64,000 bases of DNA from Chitinophaga solisilvae (GTDB lineage Bacteria > Bacteroidota > Bacteroidia > Chitinophagales > Chitinophagaceae), in contig NZ_JAABOK010000003.1 of NCBI RefSeq assembly GCF_009928525.1, forward strand, positions 496,001 to 560,000, read 5' to 3'. A program made the position numbers and the translations under genes. Within the stretch, counting starts at the first letter, position 1; each line of letters opens with the position of its first letter. The notes below the pieces were generated by a model. It did not search any database. It was not told the origin of the DNA and worked only from the letters and a program-made list of their open reading frames with translations. Positions 53,979 to 62,300 of this stretch are shown here, in pieces.

Positions 53979-54704
53979 TTATCCGTAAAGTTCCAGGTGA
54001 ATATCATGCCGGTCGTATCCCATACCGGTAATCCGCTGCCGCGCCTCGTCTATCATAGCTTTCCAGCCACACAGGTAAAAGTACGCCGGCCGTTTGCTGC
54101 CATTCAGCATTTCTTCATAAATACCGTGAACATATCCCTTTCTGCCTGTCCAGGAGTCGTCTTCACGGCTCAGGGTAGGGATATAATTAAAACCGGGCAT
54201 CTCTGCCGCCAGCTTCCGCATTTCTTCAGCATACAGGAGGTCCCGCTGCTGCCGGCATCCGAAGATAAGATGAATATTCGGGTGCGGTATATTATGCAGT
54301 TGAATATATTTTGCCATAGACCTGAACGGTGCAATACCGGTACCGGTGCATATCAGAAACAGCTCCTTTTCCATATTCTCCGGCAGGGTGAACATTCCCA
54401 GCGGTCCACGCACCTGTAACTCGCTCCCCTCCCTGATTTCATTGAAAAGGTAAGTGCTTCCGGCGCCTCCCTCCAGCAATACAATCACCAGCTCAATTTC
54501 ATTACTGCCGTCAGGATGCGAGGCAATGGAGTAACTACGCCAGCGCTTGTTCTTTTTCTCATGAATGGGAAGATCCAGCGTAACAAACTGCCCCGGCCTG
54601 AAATCAAACCGTTCCATATCAGGAATACGAATCCAGAACCGCCGTGTATTGTAGGTTTCATCCAATAATCGGGTTACGATGCCAGTATGCCATATCTCCT
54701 GCAT
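53979..54704 (-). CDS. Ferredoxin--NADP(+) reductase-like flavoprotein
   Basis: A protein of 241 residues from the ATG at 54704. The frame stays open to 54875 across element E9, but that part is repeat-derived and unlike the family. FAD motif RSYSIAS (about 60-66), NAD(P) motif CTGTGIAPFRSM (about 112-123), and the C-terminal aromatic-Gly end ELYG. It moves electrons between NAD(P)H and a ferredoxin-like carrier or an oxygenase partner. The partner is unknown. Confidence 0.92.
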   Translation of the reverse strand: MQEIWHTGIVTRLLDETYNTRRFWIRIPDMERFDFRPGQFVTLDLPIHEKKNKRWRSYSIASHPDGSNEIELVIVLLEGGAGSTYLFNEIREGSELQVRGPLGMFTLPENMEKELFLICTGTGIAPFRSMAKYIQLHNIPHPNIHLIFGCRQQRDLLYAEEMRKLAAEMPGFNYIPTLSREDDSWTGRKGYVHGIYEEMLNGSKRPAYFYLCGWKAMIDEARQRITGMGYDRHDIHLELYG

Positions 54705-54739
54705 GGGAAATGATTTTGGTCTCAATGAATATAATGAAA

Positions 54740-54858
54740 ATTTGGTTATTTGAGATTTGTTCATTTGAGATTTTATTGTTGATAAGGCCCCTCCTGTCTT
54801 CAGTCGGCATAATTTTTTACCGTAAAATCTCAAATGATCAAATCTCAAATGACCAAAT
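54740..54858. repeat. Fold-back element E9 (class B) in a divergent promoter region
   Basis: Arms 54740-54775 and 54823-54858 pair over 36 bp with two mismatches. The 47-base loop has no GCGAAGA. Terminal repeats ATTTGGTTATTTGAG and ATTTGTTCATTTGAG are the class B type of E5. Unlike the others it lies between two gene starts: 35 bases before FNR and 22 bases before mfd. Its right end is six bases from the mfd -7 box, so it covers the -33 region. Confidence 0.92.
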
Positions 54859-54864
54859 TGTTCG

Positions 54865-54872
54865 TATCTTTG
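54865..54872 (+). promoter_or_regulatory. -7 box just before mfd
   Basis: TATCTTTG matches TAnnTTTG and ends eight bases before the mfd ATG at 54881, as in glyS. The -33 position falls inside the right arm of element E9. Confidence 0.5.
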
Positions 54873-54880
54873 CATCCTTC

Positions 54881-57800
54881 ATGAATTTACAGGCTGTATT
54901 ACAATTGTTTCAACGTGATGCGCGCCTGCAGTCGCTGGTGAAGGGGATGCAATCACCCACCCCACAATACTTTCAGCTTTCTTCCCTGAGCGGAAGTGCA
55001 ATAAATTTTGTGGCAGTGTCTTCCTGGGCTCATGCAGATGCGAACCATCTCTTTATATTAAATGATAAAGAGGAGGCAGCCTATTTCCAGAACGATCTGG
55101 AAGAACTCAGCCAGGCGCTGGATATCTTTTACTTCCCCGATTCCTTTAAGAAAACAGGTATGTTTCATGAGCTGAACGGCAGCCATAGTATGCTGCGGAC
55201 AGAAGCGCTCATGAAATTTTCCGGCGGAAATGTGCGGAAGAAGGTACTGGTAACCTACCCGGAAGCCCTCTGGGAGAAGGTAGCCGGTAGTGCCGCCTTT
55301 AATACCAATATGGTGCAGCTCAAGGTGGGCGATGTGCTGAAAGTAGATCCCCTGCTGGAAAAGCTGGTGGAATGGGGCTTCAGCTATACCGACTTTGTAT
55401 ATGAACCCGGCCAGTATGCGCTGAGAGGCGGTATCCTGGATATTTACTCTTTCGGTAATGAAAAACCTTACCGTATAGAGCTTTTCGGGGAAGATATTGA
55501 CTCCATCAGATTATTTGATCCGGAAACCCAGCTCAGCGAAAGAAAACTGACACAGGTAACCCTGATCGCCAATATGGATACCCATACGGTAGATCATACC
55601 AAAACCTCGCTGGCGGAATTTCTCCCGGAAAATACCGTGGTGTGGATGAAAGATCCCGCCTATATACAGGGCGTAGTGGAACAAATGGAGCAGCGCCTGG
55701 ACGACTGGCTGCAGACCGGACAAAAGGTAAGAGTCAATGAAGATGAAGAAATGGTGCTCAAAGAGTCCGACTTCGTGAAAGCCGCTCCCCTGCTGGAACA
55801 GCTGCTGAAAAGAACCACCATCGTTTTCGGTAATAAGGAATACCTCGCAGAAAATGGGTTCACTGCGGAATCCATCACCTTCGATACGCAGGAGCAGCCC
55901 GTATTCAACAGGCAGTTCGATCTCCTGATAAAAGATCTGGCGCAACACAACAACAGTAAATACTCCCTTTTCATATTCGCGGATAACCCACGCCAGCTCG
56001 AACGCCTGCGTAGTATCTTCGAAGACCTGAAAGCAGATTTTGTTTTCTATCCCATCCCTGTAGCCATCAGTCACGGTTTTATCGATCACTCGCTGAAGCT
56101 GGCGTGCTACACGGATCACCAGATTTTCCAGCGTTTTCATAAATCAAGGGTAAAACAGGCCTATAACAAGAATAAGGCTATTACCATGAAAACCCTGCGG
56201 GAACTACAACCCGGTGATTACGTAACGCATATTGATCATGGCGTGGGCGTATACAGCGGATTGCAGAAGATAGAATCCGGCGGGAAAATGCAGGAAGCCA
56301 TCCGCATTATTTACAAAAACAACGACCTGTTGTATGTAAATATCAACTCCCTGCATAAGATCAGCAAATATACCGGCAAGGAAGGCGTAGAGCCGCGTGT
56401 GAACAAGCTCGGCAGCGATGCATGGGATAAGCTGAAGGAAAAAGCCAAAACACAGGTTAAGGATATTGCCAAGGACCTGATTAAATTATACGCTGTACGC
56501 AAAGCCCAGCAAGGCTTTACGCACAGCCCCGATACGTATCTGCAGACAGAGCTGGAAGCCTCCTTCATATACGAGGATACGCCTGATCAAAGCAAGGCTA
56601 CCGCCGATGTAAAACGCGATATGGAAGCTCCCTCGCCGATGGACCGCCTCGTATGCGGTGACGTAGGCTTCGGAAAAACGGAAGTAGCTATCAGGGCCGC
56701 CTTCAAATCTATCGTGGACGGCAAACAGGCCGCTGTGCTGGTACCCACCACCATCCTGGCTTTCCAGCACTATAAAACTTTCTCGGAACGCCTGAAGGAT
56801 TTCCCCTGCACCGTTGATTATCTCAACCGCTTCAAATCTTCCAAAGAAAAAAAGGAAACACTCAAACGCCTGGAAGAAGGTAAGATCGATATCATCATCG
56901 GTACACACGCACTGCTGGGCAAAGAAGTGAAGTTCAAAGACCTGGGCGTGCTGGTAGTGGATGAAGAACAGAAATTCGGTGTTTCTGCCAAGGAAAAACT
57001 AAAGCAGATCAAACATAACGTAGATACCCTCACACTAACGGCAACGCCTATACCGAGAACACTGCAGTTCTCCCTGATGGGCGCCCGCGACCTCTCTATC
57101 ATCAATACGCCGCCGCCTAACCGTCAGCCTATTGAAACAGAGGTGCAGGTATTTAACCAGGATGCTATCCGCGAAGCGATCTACTATGAAACAGAACGTG
57201 GCGGACAGGTATACTTCGTACATAACCGCGTGAAGGGCCTCGCTGAAATGGCCGGGCTTATCCAGGGACTTTGCCCGGACCTCTCCATTGCCACGGCCCA
57301 CGGCCAGCTGGAAGGCCATCAGCTGGAAGAAGTAATCATGGATTTCATTGACCGCAAATACGATGTGCTGGTATGTACCAACATCGTGGAAAGCGGTGTG
57401 GATATACCCAATGCCAATACCATCATTATCAACAACGCGCATCACTTCGGATTAAGTGATCTGCACCAGCTGCGCGGCCGTGTAGGACGCAGCAATAAAA
57501 AGGCCTTCTGCTACCTGCTGGCGCCGCCTATGAGCACGCTGCCCGCCGATAGCCGTAAACGCCTCCAGACACTGGAACAGCACAGTGAGCTGGGAAGCGG
57601 CTTCCAGATTGCCATGCGCGACCTCGACATCCGTGGCGCCGGTAACCTCCTCGGTGGCGAGCAAAGCGGCTTCATGGCGGAAATAGGCTTCGATATGTAC
57701 CAGAAAATCCTGGACGAAGCTATCCGCGAACTGAAACAAAACGAATTCCGCGACCTGTTCAAGGAACAGCTGGAAGAGAAAAAAGACTTCGTGAGCGACT

Positions 57801-58252
57801 GTACCATTGATACAGACCTCGAAATATTAATCCCGGATACCTATATCGAAAGTATCCAGGAACGTCTGAACCTCTATCAGGAACTGGATAATATCACCGA
57901 AGAAACACGCCTGCAGGCTTTTGAAGCTGAACTGGCAGACCGCTTCGGGCCTATGCCTGATCCGGTAAAAGACCTCCTCACCATGATCCGCTGCCGCTGG
58001 ATGGCCATTCAGCTGGGCTTCGAGAAAATGATGCTCAAGGAAGAAACCCTGCGCTGCTACTTTATCAATAACCCGGATTCCCCTTACTTTGAATCCCCTA
58101 CCTTCAATCATATATTAACGTATATCCAGACCCGTACCAACAACGCCAAACTGAAACAGGTCGGCAAAAACTTTATGCTGGTGGCTTCCCGTATCCGCCA
58201 TATGAACGACCTCCATGCTTTCCTGAAAGGAATAACCGATAGTCGTAAATAG
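54881..58252 (+). CDS. mfd: Transcription-repair coupling factor
   Basis: A protein of 1123 residues from the ATG at 54881, the usual length. The open frame runs upstream to 54644 but only through element E9. N-terminal UvrB-like domains with EPGQYALRGGILDIYSFG, then the RNA polymerase-interacting domain (GDYVTHIDHGVGVYSG), the RecG-like translocase with Walker A CGDVGFGKTEVAIRAA, the DEEQ box VVDEEQKFG, LTATPIPRTL, and the C-terminal TRCF domain. It removes stalled RNA polymerase and brings in UvrA. Confidence 0.98.
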   Translation: MNLQAVLQLFQRDARLQSLVKGMQSPTPQYFQLSSLSGSAINFVAVSSWAHADANHLFILNDKEEAAYFQNDLEELSQALDIFYFPDSFKKTGMFHELNGSHSMLRTEALMKFSGGNVRKKVLVTYPEALWEKVAGSAAFNTNMVQLKVGDVLKVDPLLEKLVEWGFSYTDFVYEPGQYALRGGILDIYSFGNEKPYRIELFGEDIDSIRLFDPETQLSERKLTQVTLIANMDTHTVDHTKTSLAEFLPENTVVWMKDPAYIQGVVEQMEQRLDDWLQTGQKVRVNEDEEMVLKESDFVKAAPLLEQLLKRTTIVFGNKEYLAENGFTAESITFDTQEQPVFNRQFDLLIKDLAQHNNSKYSLFIFADNPRQLERLRSIFEDLKADFVFYPIPVAISHGFIDHSLKLACYTDHQIFQRFHKSRVKQAYNKNKAITMKTLRELQPGDYVTHIDHGVGVYSGLQKIESGGKMQEAIRIIYKNNDLLYVNINSLHKISKYTGKEGVEPRVNKLGSDAWDKLKEKAKTQVKDIAKDLIKLYAVRKAQQGFTHSPDTYLQTELEASFIYEDTPDQSKATADVKRDMEAPSPMDRLVCGDVGFGKTEVAIRAAFKSIVDGKQAAVLVPTTILAFQHYKTFSERLKDFPCTVDYLNRFKSSKEKKETLKRLEEGKIDIIIGTHALLGKEVKFKDLGVLVVDEEQKFGVSAKEKLKQIKHNVDTLTLTATPIPRTLQFSLMGARDLSIINTPPPNRQPIETEVQVFNQDAIREAIYYETERGGQVYFVHNRVKGLAEMAGLIQGLCPDLSIATAHGQLEGHQLEEVIMDFIDRKYDVLVCTNIVESGVDIPNANTIIINNAHHFGLSDLHQLRGRVGRSNKKAFCYLLAPPMSTLPADSRKRLQTLEQHSELGSGFQIAMRDLDIRGAGNLLGGEQSGFMAEIGFDMYQKILDEAIRELKQNEFRDLFKEQLEEKKDFVSDCTIDTDLEILIPDTYIESIQERLNLYQELDNITEETRLQAFEAELADRFGPMPDPVKDLLTMIRCRWMAIQLGFEKMMLKEETLRCYFINNPDSPYFESPTFNHILTYIQTRTNNAKLKQVGKNFMLVASRIRHMNDLHAFLKGITDSRK

Positions 58253-58281
58253 TTCTCCTGTAACATATTGATTCCATAATC

Positions 58282-58340
58282 GTTTCATATATAAATGAAA
58301 CAATATTTCTGCATCTCCCTGATTTTTTTTAAAAAAAATC
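58282..58340. other. Two short inverted repeats after mfd
   Basis: GTTTCAT-ATATAA-ATGAAAC (about 58284-58303) is a seven-base-arm hairpin. GATTTTTTTTAAAAAAAATC (58321-58340) is a perfect 20-base self-complementary palindrome. Together they may end mfd transcription or mark the promoter region of the next gene. The T8/A8 run also gives bent DNA. Confidence 0.45.
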
Positions 58341-58431
58341 TACGGTTTTATGGAATAGGAATATTACAACGCATCATGAGGGTGTAATTAAAAACGAAAA
58401 CAAATTTTTTAAATAAGAAAAATCAAGCATC

Positions 58432-59136
58432 ATGAAAAAGGTAATGTTATTAGCAGCCGGATTATTTTTAGCTATCAGCACATTTGCGCAGCAGGCTACA
58501 GACAAAACAGTGAAGAAAATTGAAGTGACAGGTTCCGCCGAAATTGAAATCACACCGGATGAAATATACCTCAACATTTCTCTCCGTGAATACCTGAAGA
58601 ACAAAACCAAGGTAGATATCACCACCCTGGAAAACCAGCTGGTGAAAGCTGTAGCAGGAGCAGGCCTGCCGAAAGAAAGCCTGACCATCGAAAACGTAAA
58701 TGGCTACAACTACGAAATTCAGCGCAAGAAGAAAGATCCGTCTGAATTCATGGCCCGCAAGCAGTACCGCCTGAAATTAACCAAACTGGATAAAATCAAC
58801 ACTATCCTCAGCGCAGTAGATGCAGAAGGTATTGAATCCACCAACATTGCCTCTTTCTCTTCCAGCAAAATGGACGAATACCGTAAAGAAGCAAAAATCA
58901 AGGCGCTGAAAGCCGCTAAGGTAAAAGCTGAATACATGGTGGCAGCACTGGGTAACTCCATCGAAGGTATCCTGGAAATTCAGGAGATACCTACCGATAA
59001 CTTCAGCGATGTTCGCCCTATGTACGCCAACGCGATGTACAAAGGCGCCGTTGAATCAGACAGCGCAGCCGCTGACCTCGATGTGAAAACCATTAAGGTA
59101 AGGGCTGAGGTGAGAACAGTGTTTCAGATTAAGTAA
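58432..59136 (+). CDS. SIMPL domain (DUF541) exported protein
   Basis: A protein of 234 residues with a signal peptide (MKKVMLLAAGLFLAISTFAQ) and a DUF541/SIMPL fold (KKIEVTGSAEIEITPDEIYLNISLRE as opening motif, KAAKVKAEYMVAALG in the middle). It acts in the periplasm; the function is poorly known, linked to oxidative stress in some bacteria. It is monocistronic, with element E10 joined to its stop codon. Confidence 0.94.
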   Translation: MKKVMLLAAGLFLAISTFAQQATDKTVKKIEVTGSAEIEITPDEIYLNISLREYLKNKTKVDITTLENQLVKAVAGAGLPKESLTIENVNGYNYEIQRKKKDPSEFMARKQYRLKLTKLDKINTILSAVDAEGIESTNIASFSSSKMDEYRKEAKIKALKAAKVKAEYMVAALGNSIEGILEIQEIPTDNFSDVRPMYANAMYKGAVESDSAAADLDVKTIKVRAEVRTVFQIK

Positions 59137-59308
59137 TTACGAATTACGAATTGCGAATTACGAATGTGAGCGAAGATTAATCACGATTATAAAAGCGAAG
59201 AACCCGTTTGGTATTACTCCAAACGGGTTCTTCGCTTTTATAATCGTGATTGATCTTCGCTCTTAATCTTCGCTCACATTCGTAATTCGCAATTCGTAAT
59301 TCGCAATT
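59135..59308. repeat. Fold-back element E10 (class A), perfect 33-bp inner stem
   Basis: Four heptamers per side, then AATG-TGA-GCGAAGA. The inner stem 59179-59211 / 59219-59251 is perfect over 33 bp, with the loop TATTACT and CCCGTTTGG, as in E7. The right arm has an extra TTAAGAGCGAAGA unit. The left end overlaps the last two bases of the SIMPL stop codon, and the right end is three bases from the stop of the facing receptor. Confidence 0.97.
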
Positions 59309-59311
59309 AAA

Positions 59312-62300
59312 CTAGAAACTGTATCTCAGTCCCAGCTGCATCTGATATCTGGATGCGAAGAAATCTTTTGAATACGGAGAACCTGGTCTGTTAAAGGTAT
59401 AAGTAGGATAGTTGTTCACTACTTTTCCGGTTGGTGTCAGACCTACGCTGGCAGAAGAGTTGAAGGTATTTGGTGTGAAGTACTGAATACCCCAGTCTTT
59501 GTTCAGCAGGTTGGTGATGTTTACGATATCGTAGGTGAGGGTGATGGTGTGCAGTGTTTTTTTGCTGCCGGCGCCTCTGAAGTTGAAGTCCTGTGCGAAG
59601 CGGAAGTCAGCCTGTGTGTTCCATGGAGTGCGGCCGCCGTTACGTTCAGTAAAGTTGCCTTTACGTCCGTTCAGGTATTTGTCGCTGTCAATGAAGCCCA
59701 TGAATTCAGCGGCCTGCTGTGCAGCGGTTTTGCCACCAGCGATGTCGGTGAAGAAGTTGGCAGCTTCAGTCACATCTTTCGGGATGTAAGCCAGGCTCAC
59801 CTGCTGAGGTGTTCCCTGAACAGTGCTATTTACGAAGCCATAGCTGTAAGGCAGACCGGAAGAAGTGTTGAAGAATGCGGAGAAGGTAGATACAAATTTA
59901 CCTTTGGAACCCCAGTCCTGTTTGTAGCTAACGGTAGCCACTATACGATTACGTACATCGAAGTTGGAATAAGCCAGTGCTGGGTTGTTCGGATTCAGCG
60001 CCTGGTTCAGCTGCCAGTTGGATTCCATGGAGTTGCGGATACCATTGGTGATATCTTTTGCCTGACCGTAAGTGTAGGCTGCCATGAAGTTCAGACCAAA
60101 CGGGAAGGTTTTGGAAACCTGTGCAGTGATGCTGTAACGGTAACCCTTGTCGGTGTTAGACAGCAAGTACGCGTTGGTATATAAAGGATTGATCTTTTTA
60201 CCGGACCAGATAGGCTGTTGTTTGTTCACATCATATGCATAGTAGGTTGGGTTATCAACCAGGTTAATCTGCTGGAACATCAGGTCTTTGATCACTTTGG
60301 TATAGATACCTTCGATGCTGAATTTCCACTGGTCGCGGGTGCTGTATTCCAGTGCCAGGCTGCTTCTCCATACCTGTGGCATTTTGAAGTTGTTATCGAT
60401 CAGATCCACCTGGGTAGCGCCACCTGCATTGTGTACATCTACGCCGTTCTGCTGTGCGAAATCGGCGATACCATTCGGAGATGGTTTGGCAGCAGGGTTA
60501 GGACCGTTAACAAAAGGCGTGGTAGAACGCTGATCGTAAGCGCCGTAGTTAACACCATTGTTGTAATAGGCATAACCTAACCAGGCGAAAGGAATACGGC
60601 CGGTGAAGAAACCGGTACCACCGCGTAATACCAGGCTGTTATCACCCTGAATATCCCAGTTGAAACCTAATCTCGGAGAGATCTGTACATTGTTCAGGAA
60701 GTCGTTTTTGATATCCTGTGGTTTAGTGTACGTATAGGTGTTACCGTAGTTCGGATCTACCGGTGCTTTGATAGTCTTGTCGCTCAGCGGTTGTTTGTTA
60801 GGTATACCAGTGTAATCAACGCGGATACCCGGTGTGATTTTGAAACGGTCTGTCAGCTGAATTTCATCCTGTGCATATACGCTCAGCAGGTTAGCTCTGA
60901 ACTGTGCAGGAGGATTGTTCATGATGAAATCACGGGAGTTGTTGGCGTAGTTAAAGTTACCGCGAACACGTGATGGTTTGTTAGCCAGGAAGGAGTCAAT
61001 GTTTTTGTAGTCCAGACGGCCGTTCCAGGAGTTCACAAAACCGTAGGTGATGTTATAGAACTCGTTGTGTGTTCCCAGGGTGATGGTATGTTTGCCTTTG
61101 AAGATGGTCACGTTATCGGTTATCTCAAAGGTTTTCTGTTTCATGTTGAAGATACTGGCTTCACGGTCAGTACCAAGGAAGATGGTAGAACCCGGAGCGC
61201 GGCCACCGATCTGAATCTGAGGAACAGCGGGGTCAGACAGCGGATCTCTGTAGTCATGAACATTGGAGTAACCCAGGATCAGGTTGTTGGAAATCCTGTT
61301 GTTGAAGTTACTTTTCAGTTCAGCAACGGTAGAAGTCTGGTTATTTACCTGTTTAAAGTCGATGCCTTTGAAACGGAAGTTCTGCTGATCGCGTTCCAGG
61401 TTGGTTGCTTCGGAGGTGATGGTGTTATTACGAACAGACAACTGGTGTTTGTCGTTGATATGCCAGTCAATTCTGTTGAAGAATTTGTTGGAGTTGGAGT
61501 AGATGCTGGTGTTGCCGGCTGTGCCTGCGTCTACACCATAGCTCTTCATCAGGGCAGTGATATCTGCTGCATCTTTTTCTGTAAGGATACCGCCGCCATC
61601 AGCAGAACCAGCAGCAAGGATAACAGGATCCACACGACGGGTGATTTCTGCGTTGGAGAAGAAGAACAGTTTGTTTTTGATGATAGGGAAGCCAATGCGT
61701 GCGCCAGTCTGATATTCGTGGAAGTCGCTGGGCAGTTTGGAACCGTCGCCGGCTTTGTTTTTACCGATCATAGAGGCGTTACGGCCATAACCATAAACGG
61801 AACCGTGTACTTCGTTGGTACCGCTGCGTGTTACAGCGTTGATGCTGCCTCCCAGGAAGTTACCTACTTTCACATCGAACGGAGCCAGTAATACCTGTAC
61901 ATCCTGGATCGCATCAAGCGATACGGGGTTGGTACGGGTGCTGCTTCCCGGCTGACCGCTGGTGCTGCTCTGGCCACCGAGAGACGGGCTGAAGCCGATC
62001 GCATCATTGTTGATGGCGCCATCCAGGGTTACGTTGTTATAACGGTAGTTGGTACCGAGGAAGGAGTTGTTGTTGCTCTGCGGAGTAACCTTGGTGAGGT
62101 CCTGCAGGCTACGGCTCAGTGTAGGCAAGGCTTTGATCTGCTCCTGTCCTATCTTGGTACCACCCGTTTTGCTGCCGGTATTACCGGTAACAACTATTTC
62201 ACTTAATGCAGTGGATTCTTCCTGTAATTTAAAGTTGAAGCTGGTAGCACCTAATCCCAGGTTAACATTATCTTTAATTTCTTTCTTGTATCCGATAAAA

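Noticed and set aside
54705..54875. Upstream extension of the ferredoxin reductase gene
   Set aside because: The extra 57 residues are again read through element E9. The family-like sequence begins at MQEIWHTGIV.
54644..54880. Upstream extension of mfd
   Set aside because: The added 79 residues come from element E9 and the FNR 5' region. MNLQAVLQLFQRDAR at 54881 starts the family-like sequence just after a -7 box.
12257..59308. CRISPR array, or IS elements, as an explanation of the repeats
   Set aside because: The heptamers are contiguous without spacers, copies are far apart and palindromic, there is no cas gene, no transposase ORF and no clear target duplication.
12257..59308. The fold-back elements as ordinary Rho-independent terminators
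   Set aside because: Real terminators in the window (6661, 12223, 26614, 28258, 53919, 62802) have 8-11 bp stems with a T-run. The elements have stems of 22-63 bp, no T-run, and E1 follows a normal terminator. A role in termination stays possible but is not the simple explanation.
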